The notes under the pieces were generated by a model. The model was not told the DNA's origin. It saw only the letters and a program-made list of their open reading frames with translations, and searched no databases. Shown here in pieces: positions 16,472 through 26,093 of a stretch of 64,000 nt of DNA. Made by a program: the position numbers and the translations under genes. Positions within the stretch are counted from its first letter, which is position 1. Each line of letters begins with the position of its first letter. The stretch lies in NCBI GenBank assembly GCA_013289825.1, contig JABCZF010000015.1:1-64000 (forward strand), read 5' to 3'. Origin of the DNA: Acidobacteriota bacterium (GTDB lineage: Bacteria; Acidobacteriota; Terriglobia; Acidiferrales; UBA7541).

Positions 16472-17853
16472 GCGCCGGACAGCCGCCATTTGATTCTCCG
16501 GAGATCAGCCGTCTCACGCCGGTGCTCGGACCGGGGCATACCTACAGCTCCGTAACGGACAAGATCAGCGCAATCGTTCTTACGCGCCCCACTTCGCTTG
16601 GGTGGTACATCGGCTTCCTGCTTGCGTTCAGCGTCTTCGGCGTGCTGAACATCGCCATTGGTTGGCTGATCATGAAGGGCGTGGGCATCTGGGGCATCAA
16701 CATCCCCATCGGCTGGGGTTTTGCCATCGTTAACTTTGTCTGGTGGATCGGTATTGGCCACGCCGGGACGCTCATCTCCGCTATTCTCTTTTTGCTCAAC
16801 CAGAAGTGGCGCACCTCGATCAACCGTTTTGCGGAAGCCATGACGCTGTTCGCGGTGGCCTGCGCCGGCATATTTCCTCTCATTCACACCGGCCGCCCCT
16901 GGTATGCGTTCTGGATGTTCCCGTATCCCAGCGTGATGGGAATCTGGCCGCAATTCCGTAGCCCGCTCATCTGGGACGTTTTTGCCGTGTCGACCTACGG
17001 CACGGTCTCCCTGCTCTTCTGGTTTGTGGGATTGATTCCTGACCTCGCCACGCTGCGCGACCGCTCCACGACCAAGGCGAAACAGATCATTTACGGAATG
17101 CTGGCCATGGGCTGGCGTGGCTCCGCGCGCCACTGGCACCGCTATCAGTCCGCGTATCTGCTTCTCGCGGGTCTCGCTACGCCGCTGGTCCTTTCCGTTC
17201 ACACGGTGGTGAGCTTCGATTTCTCGATCGCCATCGTACCCGGCTGGCACACCACGATTTTTCCACCGTACTTCGTGGCCGGCGCGATCTATTCCGGTTT
17301 TGCGATGGTTATCACGATTGCGATTCCCTTGAGAAAGGCCTACGGTCTTGAAGATTTCATCACCATGCGCCATCTCGAGAACATGGCCAAGGTGATGCTG
17401 GCCACCGGCTTGATCGTCGCTTACGGATACTTCTTCGAGTTTTTCATGTCGCTTTATAGCGGCAATAAGTTTGACGTTTTCCTGGTCCATCAGCGCCTGC
17501 ACGGCCCGTATGCTCCGTTCTACTACGCGTTGATCCTCTGCAACATCCTGATTCCGCAGTTGCTCTGGTTCCAGAAGATGCGCACGAACGTGGTGGTGCT
17601 TTTTCTCATGTCCATTGTCGTAAACGTGGGCATGTGGCTGGAACGGTTCGTTATTATTGTCATCAGTTTGACGCGCGATTTCATGCCCTCCGCCTGGGGC
17701 CGTTACTCTCCCACGATTTGGGATTGGGCCACGTTCATCGGCACCATGGGCATGTTCGTCATGTTGATTTTCCTCTTCGTTCGCGTTTTGCCGGCGATCT
17801 CCATCGCGGAAATGCGCGAATTGGTCACGGAAACATCTGAGGAACACAAATGA
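16468..17853 (+). CDS. actC: alternative complex III subunit ActC (NrfD-like)
   Basis: This 461-aa integral membrane protein of the NrfD/PsrC type has about ten membrane helices. In complex III it forms the quinol-binding and probable proton-path core together with ActF. Typical parts are the first-helix region LTRPTSLGWYIGFLLAF, the His-bearing segment WWIGIGHAGTLISAIL, and LHTVVSFDFSIAIVPGWH-like sequence (here SVHTVVSFDFSIA). Both ends are coupled to its neighbours by ATGA overlaps (16468-16471 with actB, 17850-17853 with actD). Confidence 0.93.
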   Translation: MSAGQPPFDSPEISRLTPVLGPGHTYSSVTDKISAIVLTRPTSLGWYIGFLLAFSVFGVLNIAIGWLIMKGVGIWGINIPIGWGFAIVNFVWWIGIGHAGTLISAILFLLNQKWRTSINRFAEAMTLFAVACAGIFPLIHTGRPWYAFWMFPYPSVMGIWPQFRSPLIWDVFAVSTYGTVSLLFWFVGLIPDLATLRDRSTTKAKQIIYGMLAMGWRGSARHWHRYQSAYLLLAGLATPLVLSVHTVVSFDFSIAIVPGWHTTIFPPYFVAGAIYSGFAMVITIAIPLRKAYGLEDFITMRHLENMAKVMLATGLIVAYGYFFEFFMSLYSGNKFDVFLVHQRLHGPYAPFYYALILCNILIPQLLWFQKMRTNVVVLFLMSIVVNVGMWLERFVIIVISLTRDFMPSAWGRYSPTIWDWATFIGTMGMFVMLIFLFVRVLPAISIAEMRELVTETSEEHK

Positions 17854-18395
17854 TAGCGCGGCGCTCCCACATCTACGGCGTGATTGGCGAGTTTGAAAAG
17901 CCGGAGCAGCTCGTTCACGCCGCCGTGAAAATTCGCGAGGCGGGCTACCGTTACTACGAATCCTACACTCCGTTTCCCGTGGAAGGTCTTCCCGAAGCCA
18001 TGGGCATGCGGCGCAATATGGTGCCGCTGATTACGCTCCTCGGCGGCCTCGTCGGCGGGCTTGGCGGCTTCGGCTTCCAATACTGGGCGAACGTCTATAG
18101 TTATCCCATGAACATCGCCGGGCGCCCGCTCAATAGCTGGCCGGCCTTCATTCCCGTCACGTTTGAGCTGACCATTCTCTGTGCTGCGCTTTCTGCCGTG
18201 CTCGGGATGCTGGCCCTCAACGGGCTGCCGCAGCCTCATCATCCGATTTTCAACGCGCATCGCTTCACGCATGCATCGGCAGACCGGTTTTTTGTTTGCA
18301 TCCAGGCCCGCGACAAAAAGTTTCAGCTCGCCGATACCGCGCGCTTTCTGCAAGGGCTCAGCGCGCATCACGTTTCCGAGGTGCATGATGATTAG
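17850..18395 (+). CDS. actD: alternative complex III subunit ActD
   Basis: This 181-aa subunit (DUF3341 type) begins with an ACT-like cytoplasmic region (GVIGEFEKPEQLVHAAVKI) followed by two membrane helices (about residues 58-80 and 97-125). ActD is a structural membrane subunit of complex III without redox centres. It overlaps actC by four bases, and actE begins inside its last codons. Its length is usual for the family. Confidence 0.9.
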   Translation: MIARRSHIYGVIGEFEKPEQLVHAAVKIREAGYRYYESYTPFPVEGLPEAMGMRRNMVPLITLLGGLVGGLGGFGFQYWANVYSYPMNIAGRPLNSWPAFIPVTFELTILCAALSAVLGMLALNGLPQPHHPIFNAHRFTHASADRFFVCIQARDKKFQLADTARFLQGLSAHHVSEVHDD

Positions 18396-18972
18396 CATCT
18401 CGCGTATGCACCTCGGCGTGTGCGCCGCGATGCTCGCGGTTTTGACGGGCGGCTGCCAGATTCGCCAGGACATGGCCGACCAGCCGAAGAACAGGCCGCT
18501 TTCGCCCAGCCCGTTCTTCGCCGATGGCCGCTCCGAGCGTCCTTTGCTTGAAAATACCGTGGCGCGCGGCTCCATCGCAGAAGACGATCTGTTCGTTCCC
18601 AAGGAATCGAATGCCTTTCCGCTTCCGTTGACGCCCGAACTGCTCAAGCGCGGCCAAGAGCGCTACAAAATCTTTTGCACCCCTTGTCATGGAATTCAGG
18701 GCGACGGCAACGGCATGGTCTCTTTGCGCGGGATGAAACATCCGCCGAGCTATCACGATGCCCGCCTCCTGGCGGTTCCTAACGGCTACATCTACGACGT
18801 GATCACCAACGGATTCGGCGGCATGCTCAGCTATTCCGCCCAGATTCCGCCCGCCGATCGCTGGGCCATCGTCGCTTATGTCCGCGCGCTGCAACTCAGC
18901 CGCAACGCTCCGGTTTCCGAACTTCCGCCCGCTCTGCGGGAGAAATTGAACAGAGAAGGGTCGGCGAAATGA
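18385..18972 (+). CDS. actE: alternative complex III subunit ActE, monohaem lipoprotein
   Basis: This 195-aa exported lipoprotein has a signal peptide ending in the lipobox LTGGC (Cys about 23) and a single haem site, CTPCH, in YKIFCTPCHGIQGDGNG. A Met in GGMLSYSAQIP is the likely distal ligand. It should be the peripheral cytochrome c of complex III. Two adjacent ATG codons (18385 and 18388) lie inside the end of actD; either gives a proper signal peptide. It ends with a four-base overlap with actF. Confidence 0.9.
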   Translation: MMISISRMHLGVCAAMLAVLTGGCQIRQDMADQPKNRPLSPSPFFADGRSERPLLENTVARGSIAEDDLFVPKESNAFPLPLTPELLKRGQERYKIFCTPCHGIQGDGNGMVSLRGMKHPPSYHDARLLAVPNGYIYDVITNGFGGMLSYSAQIPPADRWAIVAYVRALQLSRNAPVSELPPALREKLNREGSAK

Positions 18973-20168
18973 CCGCGCCGGACTACATGGCGCCTGAAAG
19001 CGTCGGCCGCTTCGAGCAGCGCGCACTCGGGGCGGGCATCGCCGGCGTGCTGGCCTGCGGCATCTGTTTCTTCCTATACCGGGACCAATTCGCCGACCGT
19101 TTTTTCCACTCCTATCTCATTGCTTTCATGTTCGTCCTCGGATTGTCGCTTGGATCGCTGGGCTTGCTGATGCTGCAGCATCTTACGGGTGGCCACTGGG
19201 GCATCATGACGCGCCGGCCTCTGGAGTCCGCTACGCGCGTCCTCCCGGTGGTCGCCGTGTTTTTCCTCCCCATTGCCATTTTCGGGATGAAGCATCTCTA
19301 TGGAGAGTGGCTCAATGCGCCTGCTAAGGGCGAGGGATCTCTTTCGGACCTTCAAAAGTCCTACCTCACCAGCAGCGGGTTTCTGATTCGCGCGGTGATT
19401 TATTTTGTGGTCTGGCTTGTTCTGGTCTTCATATTTAATCGTTGGTCGAAAGAGCAGGATGTGAACCGCGAAGACCGGGCGCTTCGCCGCCGGATGCAAA
19501 TGCTTGCGGGTCCCGGCATCATTCTCTATGTCTTTGTCATGACTTTCGCCGCCATCGACTGGGTTATGTCGCTTTCTCCGCACTGGGCCTCGACGATCTA
19601 CGGTTTCCTCTTCGTCATCGGGCAGATGATCTCCTCGATGTCCCTGATGATCGCCGTCCTCGTGCTGCTCTCGCGAACCGCCCCCATGGAAGGCGTGATC
19701 CAAAGGCGACACCTGCACGACCTCGGCAAACTTCTCCTCGCTTTCGTCATGCTCTGGGCCTATTTCGGTTTCTCTCAGCTCCTCATCATTTGGTCCGGCA
19801 ATCTACCCGAGGAAATCAGTTTCTATCGCACCCGGCTCTATGGAGGCTGGGGTGTCGTTGCTGTTTTCGTCTTGATTTTCCACTTTTTTGTGCCGTTTTT
19901 TTCGCTTCTCTCTCGCGATCTCAAGCGCAGCGCCCAAATGCTGCCCAAAATCGCGGTCTGGCTCATTTTCATGCGCCTGGTCGATCTCTTTTGGCTGACG
20001 CGCCCGGAGTTCACCTCGAGCGCCGTTCCCGGTTTGATGGACGTTGCTGCCATCCTGGCGCTGGCCGGAATCTGGTTCGCGGTCTTTGCCAGAAATTTGA
20101 AGACCCAGCCGCTATTGCCGCTGGGCGATCCTAAACTTGAAGAGGCTATTGAAGTTCATGAGTACTGA
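18969..20168 (+). CDS. actF: alternative complex III subunit ActF
   Basis: This 399-aa integral membrane protein has about ten helices and is related to ActC by fold. In complex III, ActF packs against ActC and may serve as a proton channel. Recognisable parts are LMLQHLTGGHWGIMTRRPLE near the N-terminus and WAYFGFSQLLIIWSGNLPEE in the second half, where a Trp-Ser-Gly-Asn segment is typical of the family. It overlaps actE by four bases and the next small gene by eleven. Confidence 0.92.
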   Translation: MTAPDYMAPESVGRFEQRALGAGIAGVLACGICFFLYRDQFADRFFHSYLIAFMFVLGLSLGSLGLLMLQHLTGGHWGIMTRRPLESATRVLPVVAVFFLPIAIFGMKHLYGEWLNAPAKGEGSLSDLQKSYLTSSGFLIRAVIYFVVWLVLVFIFNRWSKEQDVNREDRALRRRMQMLAGPGIILYVFVMTFAAIDWVMSLSPHWASTIYGFLFVIGQMISSMSLMIAVLVLLSRTAPMEGVIQRRHLHDLGKLLLAFVMLWAYFGFSQLLIIWSGNLPEEISFYRTRLYGGWGVVAVFVLIFHFFVPFFSLLSRDLKRSAQMLPKIAVWLIFMRLVDLFWLTRPEFTSSAVPGLMDVAAILALAGIWFAVFARNLKTQPLLPLGDPKLEEAIEVHEY

Positions 20169-20613
20169 GCATCACAACACGGGCCAGCCGGACGATCAGC
20201 CGCCGACAAACGCAGACGTCGCGTTCGAGTCCTCAGACATCGACACGCGTACGATTCTGTCGTATCTGCTCTACCTGGCGCTGTCCGTCGCCGCCGCCTT
20301 CATCGTCAGCGTTTTTATATTCAATTTCACGTCCAAGATGGCTGCTAATTCCGATACCCCCATGGCTCCCGTTCACCAGGGTGTCGCACCGACCATGCCG
20401 CCTGAGCCCATGCTTCAGGGCATCCCTGGTCACACCACCGACCCGCAGCTGGACATGCGGGACAAACGTGAAAAAGACGAAGCGGCCAACGAAAAACTCG
20501 ACTGGATCAACAAGCCAGGCGGTATCGCACAAATTCCCGTGGACGAAGCGATGAAGATCATCGTCTCAAAAGGGTTGCCGTCTGTGCCAGCGCCGGCGGA
20601 GAAGAAAAAATAA
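20158..20613 (+). CDS. small single-span membrane protein in the complex III operon
   Basis: This 151-aa protein has a hydrophilic N-terminus (residues 1-32), one membrane helix (about 33-57, YLLYLALSVAAAFIVSVFIF) and a Pro/Met-rich, charged C-terminal part with WINKPGGIAQIPVDEAMKI. That last segment resembles a motif seen in small proteins near cytochrome oxidase genes, but I do not recognise a named family. The ATG at 20158 lies inside the end of actF, so it is translationally coupled and probably belongs to the complex or its assembly. SCO follows five bases later. Confidence 0.75.
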   Translation: MSTEHHNTGQPDDQPPTNADVAFESSDIDTRTILSYLLYLALSVAAAFIVSVFIFNFTSKMAANSDTPMAPVHQGVAPTMPPEPMLQGIPGHTTDPQLDMRDKREKDEAANEKLDWINKPGGIAQIPVDEAMKIIVSKGLPSVPAPAEKKK

Positions 20614-20617
20614 GACT

Positions 20618-21469
20618 ATGCCTTGGAAGCATTCCATCTCCGGAATTTTTGCCCTGCTGCTCGGCGCCAGCGCAGCAAGTGCCCAGGCTGTGCCCAGCGG
20701 CATAGGGCCAGCGGCCGCGAACAGGCCCTCGGTGCTCGAAAATGTCGGCTTCCGGCCGCAGCTCAACGCGCATTTGCCACTCGACCTTGCTTTCCGCGAT
20801 GAGGCTGGCCGCAATGTCCAGCTCCGCGAATATTTCACGCAGAAGCCGGTGCTCCTCGCGCTCGTCTATTACGGCTGCCCCATGCTCTGCAATCAAACCG
20901 AGCAAGGCGTAGTCGGGGCCCTGCGCATGCTTTCCTTCCGTCCCGGCCGCGACTACGAAGTGGTCTTCGTCAGCTTCGATCCCCGCGAGTCTCCGGACAT
21001 GGCCGCCCAGAAAAAAGAATCGGCTATGACTCATTTTCGCCGCCCGGAAACAGCCAGCGGCTGGCATTTCCTCACCGGCAGGAAAGAATCGATCGACGCG
21101 CTCACCAAGGGCGCCGATTTCCGATATTCGTTCGACGCGAAGTCCAACCTCTTCGCGCACGCCAGCGGCATCATGCTGCTGACTCCCGATGGCCGCATTT
21201 CCCGCTATTTTTATGGCGTTGAATACCCCGCCCGCGACATTCGTCTCGGCCTCGTGGATGCCTCTGCCGGAAAAATCGGCACGCCCATCGATCGCGCACT
21301 GCTTTTTTGTTACCAGTACGATCCCACGTCGGCGCGCTACAGCGCTTCCATTCTCAGAATCATCCGTTTCGGCGGAGTTCTGACGATACTAGCCCTGGTC
21401 GCGGGGATACTGATTTTCCGCCGGCGCGATATCGCCGTCGCGCGAACGAAATTCCAAGGAGCCCACTAA
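20618..21469 (+). CDS. SCO1/SenC-type copper chaperone
   Basis: This 283-aa thioredoxin-fold protein has a signal peptide (about residues 1-22) and a C-terminal membrane helix (about 246-268). The copper site is CPMLC in YYGCPMLCNQT, with the third ligand His in LFAHASG. SCO proteins deliver copper to the CuA centre of oxidase subunit II, which is encoded directly downstream. The combination of signal peptide and C-terminal anchor is a common variant in complex III clusters. It sits between the small membrane protein and coxB in one transcription unit. Confidence 0.92.
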   Translation: MPWKHSISGIFALLLGASAASAQAVPSGIGPAAANRPSVLENVGFRPQLNAHLPLDLAFRDEAGRNVQLREYFTQKPVLLALVYYGCPMLCNQTEQGVVGALRMLSFRPGRDYEVVFVSFDPRESPDMAAQKKESAMTHFRRPETASGWHFLTGRKESIDALTKGADFRYSFDAKSNLFAHASGIMLLTPDGRISRYFYGVEYPARDIRLGLVDASAGKIGTPIDRALLFCYQYDPTSARYSASILRIIRFGGVLTILALVAGILIFRRRDIAVARTKFQGAH

Positions 21470-21472
21470 GCC

Positions 21473-22453
21473 GTGCAGTCGCAACTGCCATTTTATCCGG
21501 AGCAAGCCTCCAACTTCGCTCCCAGCGTGGACTCGCTGATGACCTTCCTGATCCTCGTCTCCGTCTTTTTTTCCGCAGCCATCACCGCCGCGATCGTGAT
21601 TTTCTTCTTCAAATTCCACCGCAAGAGCAAAAACGAAATTGGCGTCCCCATTCACGGCGACATGCGCCTGGAAATTTCGTGGATTGTGTTTCCCGCCTTT
21701 TTGGCGCTGGCCATGTTCGGCTGGGGCGCGGTGGTCTACGTCGACTATCGTCATCCGCCTCAGGACACTCTGGACCTCTACGTCATCGGCAAGCAGTGGA
21801 TGTGGAAAATTCAACAGCCCAACGGCCGCAGGGAAATCAACGAAATGCATGTTCCTGTCGGTCGCGACGTTAAGCTGGTGCTCGCCAGCGAAGACGTCAT
21901 CCACGACTTTTTCGTGCCGGCGTTCCGCGTGAAGATGGACGTCGTACCCGGCCACTACAACACCATGTGGTTCCGTCCCACCAAAGCTGGCCACTACCAT
22001 TTCTTCTGCTCGCAGTATTGCGGCACAAACCACGCCGTGATGGGCGGCTGGGTTACCGTCATGGAGCCCTCCGATTATGCCGCGTGGCTCTCCGGTTCCA
22101 CCGGTGAAGATGTCAATCCTGTCGTCGCGGGAGAAAAATTGTTTGCCGAGAAAGCGTGCAGCACCTGCCATTTGAGCAACGGCACCGGTCGCGCCCCTTC
22201 TCTCAACGGAGTCTATGGGGGCACCGTGCGCCTGGCCGATGGCTCGACGGTCACCGCGGATGACGCCTATATTCGCGAATCCATTCTCGACCCCCCGGCG
22301 AAGATCGTCGCCGGTTACCAGCCATTGATGCCAGCGTTTCAAGGGCAGTTGACGGAAGAACAGATTATGAGCCTGACCGCCTACATCAAGTCATTGCAGT
22401 CGCAGCCCGTGCCGGCCACCGGTGCGGGCGTGACGGTTCCGGGGAAGAGATAG
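21473..22453 (+). CDS. coxB: cytochrome c oxidase subunit II with fused cytochrome c (caa3 type)
   Basis: This 326-aa protein has two N-terminal membrane helices (about 22-46 and 67-90) and a periplasmic CuA domain with His144, Cys179, Cys183, His187 and Met190 (FFCSQYCGTNHAVM). It continues into a C-terminal cytochrome c domain with CSTCH at 229-233 and Met in YQPLMPAF. The fusion lets it take electrons directly from complex III. The start is a GTG at 21473, three bases after the SCO stop. coxA follows after three bases. Confidence 0.95.
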   Translation: MQSQLPFYPEQASNFAPSVDSLMTFLILVSVFFSAAITAAIVIFFFKFHRKSKNEIGVPIHGDMRLEISWIVFPAFLALAMFGWGAVVYVDYRHPPQDTLDLYVIGKQWMWKIQQPNGRREINEMHVPVGRDVKLVLASEDVIHDFFVPAFRVKMDVVPGHYNTMWFRPTKAGHYHFFCSQYCGTNHAVMGGWVTVMEPSDYAAWLSGSTGEDVNPVVAGEKLFAEKACSTCHLSNGTGRAPSLNGVYGGTVRLADGSTVTADDAYIRESILDPPAKIVAGYQPLMPAFQGQLTEEQIMSLTAYIKSLQSQPVPATGAGVTVPGKR

Positions 22454-22456
22454 GCC

Positions 22457-24148
22457 ATGAGCGCGACCATGAGCACGACACCACCACAATCGCCGGGCTA
22501 TCAGCTGCCGAAAGAGCATTACCTCAATGCCACCTACGGCATCCGCTCCTGGCTGCTGACCACCGATCATAAGCGCATCGCGCTCCTCTATCTCGCTTCG
22601 GTCACCTTCTTCTTTTTCGTTGGCGGCATCTTCGCCACCATGATCCGTATTCACCTGCTTACCCCTCAGGGCTACCTGGTTACGCCAGAGACCTACAACA
22701 AGCTCTTCACCATGCACGGCGTGGCCATGATTTTCTTCTTTCTCATTCCCTCCATCCCCGCCGTCCTCGGCAACTTTCTCATCCCCTTGATGATTGGCGC
22801 CAAGGACGTCGCCTTTCCCAAGCTCAATCTCCTCAGTTGGTACATCTATATCACCGGCGGCTGCTTCGTGCTCTATTCCTTCGCCACCGGCGGTCTGGAT
22901 ACCGGTTGGACCTTTTACACACCCCTCAGCAGCGTGTACTCCAATTCTGCGGTTACGCCCGCCATCCTGGGAATATTCATCAACGGTTTTTCTTCCATCC
23001 TCACCGGCCTGAATTTCGTCGTCACCATCCACACCATGCGTGCTCCCGGCATGACCTGGTTCCGCCTACCGCTCTTCGTCTGGGCGCAGTACTCCACCAG
23101 CATCATCTTTATCCTCGGCACTCCGGTCATCGCCATCACGCTGCTCCTCGCCGGCCTCGAACGCATGTTCCACCTCGGCTTTTTCAACCCCGCTCTTGGC
23201 GGCGACCCCATTCTTTTCCAGCACCTCTTCTGGTTCTACTCGCATCCTGCCGTCTACATCATGATTCTCCCGGCCATGGGCGTCGTCAGTGAAATCATTC
23301 CCACCTTCGCGCGTAAACCCATCTTCGGCTACACCTTCATCGCGGCCTCGAGCATCGCCATCGCCGTCATCGGTTTCTTTGTCTGGGCCCACCACATGTT
23401 CCTCACCGGCGAGTCCACCTACGCGGCGCTGGCTTTCTCCCTGCTCAGCTACCTGGTGGCCATTCCCTCCGCCGTCAAAGTTTTCAACTGGACTTCCACC
23501 CTCTACAAGGGTTCGATCTCCTACGACACGCCCATGCTTTACGCCCTCGGTTTCATCGGCCTGTTCCTGATCGGCGGTCTCACCGGCCTGTTCCTGGCCT
23601 GCCTGGGCCTCGATATTCACATCCACGACACCTACTTCGTGGTCGCCCATTTCCACTACATCATGGTCGGCGGCGCAGTCATGGGCTACGTCGGTGGATT
23701 GCATTTCTGGTGGCCGAAGATCACCGGAAAGATCTATCCGGAATTTCTGGCGCGGCTCGCCGCCGTGATTCTGTTCATCGGCTTCAATCTGACCTTTTTC
23801 CCGCAATTCATTCTCGGCTATCTCGGAATGCCCCGCCGCTATCACGATTATCCTCCGGAGTTCCAGGTGCTCAACGTGATGTCCACTGCCGGAGCTTCAA
23901 TTCTTGCGCTGGGTTATCTTCTGCCCATGCTTTATCTAACCTGGTCCATGCGCTACGGCAAAGTCGCCGGGCCCAACCCCTGGCCTGCCACCGGTCTCGA
24001 GTGGCGCACCCCCTCTCCGCCGCCGACGGAAAATTTTGAGGTGACACCGGTAGTGAATTGGGAGCCGTACGACTATAAGAACCGCCCCGATCTCGGGCTC
24101 GCAACTCCCACTGCACCGACGCTGGCGCCGGCTCACGGAGACGACTAG
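22457..24148 (+). CDS. coxA: cytochrome c oxidase subunit I, A2 type
   Basis: This 563-aa subunit has about twelve helices and carries haem a and the haem a3-CuB site. Visible sites are His87 ([11 protein letters not shown]), the cross-linked His-Tyr pair His263/Tyr267 in [15 protein letters not shown], and [12 protein letters not shown]. The helix VI Glu of A1 oxidases is absent, replaced by the YS motif just before HPAVY, which marks the A2 type with a D- and K-channel. The K-channel segment is AVKVFNW. It pumps protons while reducing oxygen. It is followed by subunit III after 101 bases. Confidence 0.97.
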   Translation: MSATMSTTPPQSPGYQLPKEHYLNATYGIRSWLLTTDHKRIALLYLASVTFFFFVGGIFATMIRIHLLTPQGYLVTPETYNKLFTMHGVAMIFFFLIPSIPAVLGNFLIPLMIGAKDVAFPKLNLLSWYIYITGGCFVLYSFATGGLDTGWTFYTPLSSVYSNSAVTPAILGIFINGFSSILTGLNFVVTIHTMRAPGMTWFRLPLFVWAQYSTSIIFILGTPVIAITLLLAGLERMFHLGFFNPALGGDPILFQHLFWFYSHPAVYIMILPAMGVVSEIIPTFARKPIFGYTFIAASSIAIAVIGFFVWAHHMFLTGESTYAALAFSLLSYLVAIPSAVKVFNWTSTLYKGSISYDTPMLYALGFIGLFLIGGLTGLFLACLGLDIHIHDTYFVVAHFHYIMVGGAVMGYVGGLHFWWPKITGKIYPEFLARLAAVILFIGFNLTFFPQFILGYLGMPRRYHDYPPEFQVLNVMSTAGASILALGYLLPMLYLTWSMRYGKVAGPNPWPATGLEWRTPSPPPTENFEVTPVVNWEPYDYKNRPDLGLATPTAPTLAPAHGDD

Positions 24149-24249
24149 CGGTCGCGTTTAAAATTTTTTGGGCTTTTTCGAATCTGAACTTGGCGACAAC
24201 TCGCCGCGGCACTCAGCGTGGCGCGAACTGAAGCAAAGGGGAGTACCGA

Positions 24250-24903
24250 GTGCACCGCACCGGAGAACTATCTGGGCAATTTCAAACGCTCGAGCAGCAG
24301 AAGGATTCCGCCACGCTCGGCATGTGGATCTTTCTGGCCACCGAAATCTTGTTCTTCGGCGGCCTCTTCCTTACCTACACCATCAACCGCCACACGTACG
24401 CGTCGATGTTCGCCGAAGCCAGCCGCACTCTGGATTTGAAACTCGGCGGATTCAATACCGTCGTGCTCATCGGCAGCAGCTTGACCATGGCGATGGCCGT
24501 GTGGTCCGCTCAGGTGGGAAAGAAAAAGCTTGTTACCCTCTTCCTTATCCTCACTCTGCTTCTGGGCTGCGTCTTCCTCGGCGTCAAAGCCATCGAATAC
24601 AAACAGAAATTCGATGAAAATCACGTCCCCGGCCTGAATTTCCAGTTTGAAAAAAATGCCGATCAGGCTACCAACGCCCACGCCCAGCTCTTCTTTTCGC
24701 TTTATTTCGGAATGACGGGCCTGCATGCCCTGCACATGGTCATCGGCGCCGGGCTGCTCGTATGGCTGATCAAGCAATCCATGGCGGGCCGTTTCACCCC
24801 GCAGTACAACACCCCCGTCGAAAATGTGGGTCTCTATTGGCACTTCGTCGATATTGTGTGGATTTATCTTTTCCCGTTGTTATATCTGATTGACCGGCAT
24901 TAG
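24250..24903 (+). CDS. coxC: cytochrome c oxidase subunit III
   Basis: This 217-aa integral membrane subunit stabilises the oxidase core and may hold lipid near the proton entry. The N-terminal helix [18 protein letters not shown] and the C-terminal [17 protein letters not shown] are typical, and the central helix has [10 protein letters not shown]. The start is a GTG at 24250 with GGGGAG about ten bases upstream. The gap to coxA (101 bases) is the largest inside the operon. It is in the same orientation as, and followed by, subunit IV. Confidence 0.93.
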   Translation: MHRTGELSGQFQTLEQQKDSATLGMWIFLATEILFFGGLFLTYTINRHTYASMFAEASRTLDLKLGGFNTVVLIGSSLTMAMAVWSAQVGKKKLVTLFLILTLLLGCVFLGVKAIEYKQKFDENHVPGLNFQFEKNADQATNAHAQLFFSLYFGMTGLHALHMVIGAGLLVWLIKQSMAGRFTPQYNTPVENVGLYWHFVDIVWIYLFPLLYLIDRH

Positions 24904-24927
24904 CAGCGCCACCGAGGAGAGGCACGC

Positions 24928-25230
24928 GTGTCCGAACATATCGTTTCGCCGAAACTCTATCTTTTGATTTTCCTCGCGCTTATGGTGCTCACGGGCACCA
25001 CCGTCTACGCCGCCACCGTGGACCTCAACCATTACTACCGGGGCCTGAACGTCATCGTGGCCCTGGTGATCGCCGCCTGCAAAGCCCTTCTCGTGGTGCT
25101 GTTCTTCATGCACGCGTATTACAGTTCCAAACGCACCCAGCTTATTATCGTCGCCGGCGTCTTCTGGCTCGCGATCATGCTTTCGCTGACTCTTGGCGAC
25201 TACGCCAGCCGCTCCTGGGATGTCCACTAG
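24928..25230 (+). CDS. coxD: cytochrome c oxidase subunit IV
   Basis: This 100-aa protein of the bacterial subunit IV type has three membrane helices (about 9-28, 42-66, 72-92) and the central segment KALLVVLFFMHAYYSS, usual in this family. It is the last gene of the respiratory operon. The start is a GTG at 24928 with GAGGAG about ten bases upstream. It probably helps assemble the oxidase and has no redox centre. Confidence 0.9.
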   Translation: MSEHIVSPKLYLLIFLALMVLTGTTVYAATVDLNHYYRGLNVIVALVIAACKALLVVLFFMHAYYSSKRTQLIIVAGVFWLAIMLSLTLGDYASRSWDVH

Positions 25231-25378
25231 CGTTTCGAGAACTCGCCTTTCTGGGATTCGAAGTAGCTTGCGACCGAAGCCGCCCCGCGTAAGCCTCTCT
25301 GTCTCCAAGCAGACACACTTGCGGCTCGTTCGGGTTTGCTCGGCCATCTTACCGTTGTTAGCCGTAAAGCCTCGGCGT

Positions 25379-25714
25379 CTTTAGGGCCGGGAAGATCAGG
25401 CCCCTCTTTTTGCTTTTCCTGGGGGTTCTGTCATAAACATCGTCCCCGAAAAGGACCTTTGGGCGGGCAGCCCAAAGGTAAAGCCTCTTGGTTGTCCTCC
25501 GCTGATGTAGGGCGGTTGCGAGAGAACCCATCGAAGAGACCGGACCAAAACCCGGCTCCCTAGGAATCCTCGCCCTTTAGGGTGCCCTTTAGGGCCAGGA
25601 AGATGTCAATTTGGAAGATTGCTGACGGTTCGGAGCGAGATCCGGTCTGTAGATGTCCGGCGAGGGTAATAGGGGGGAGAAACGAACCGGCCCAGCCCTC
25701 AATCCCCTAAAGGG
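25379..25714. repeat. family of CTTTAGGG-type intergenic repeats
   Basis: The 18 bases from 25379 and from 25587 differ at one position (CTTTAGGGCC-G/A-GGAAGAT). The box CCCTTTAGGG occurs twice in tandem (25573, 25585) and once inverted (25705). The origin is unknown. Confidence 0.55.
25455..25479. terminator. strong hairpin, possible terminator of the respiratory operon
   Basis: A perfect 10-bp stem, ACCTTTGGGC/GCCCAAAGGT, encloses a 5-base loop. It lies 225 bases after coxD. No T-tract follows on the plus strand; on the minus strand a short CCTTTTC follows. Its role as terminator or processing site is unsure. Confidence 0.4.
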
Positions 25715-26093
25715 ATCCTCGGCTCGCCTCCCCCACTGCCTTTATTACTGCATCCCAGAAGCCAAGACTAATTCCTTTGTTTTCATTTTCTTGTCGCTCG
25801 ATGGCCGGGTAAAAATGCTCTACCCCCGCGAAAATTTACCCGCACGCTTCCCTCCCGCCCCCGGGCACTCTTGGCGGTGCGATTCTTGTACTCTGTATTG
25901 TACCTATCGCCAGGTCGCCAGGATCATCTTTGCGCCAGGATCGTCTCTGGCCCCAACCACCCCTTCGCTCCCCTGGGATCCTTTCGACCCATTCTTGACC
26001 CGGCCGAATTCTCCCTGCTATTGTGAAGAGTTATTCTGGCCGCAGTCTACCCACTGTGCGCCAGAGCTCCTGTGGAGGGAGCGTTCAAGTCTC

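Larger units (their letters stand above)
25231..26093. other. 863-base gene-free stretch between coxD and uvrA with short repeats
   Basis: The uvrA frame stays open upstream to 25653, but that part lacks UvrA sequence. The stretch holds the repeated box CCCTTTAGGG (25573-25582, 25585-25594, inverted at 25705-25714), an 18-base direct repeat and a 10-bp hairpin. No T-run follows the hairpin on the plus strand. I see no RNA gene or long frame I can name. Confidence 0.5.

Noticed and set aside
16423..17847. 474-codon minus-strand frame opposite actC
   Set aside because: It is a shadow of a high-GC gene: charged, His/Asp/Gly-rich, with no ribosome binding site and full overlap with a clear subunit gene. 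The same holds for the long minus-strand frames opposite actB, actF, coxB, coxA and the Ldh gene.
25653..26093. upstream extension of the uvrA frame
   Set aside because: The extra 147 residues have no UvrA sequence, while the normal N-terminus starts at 26094.
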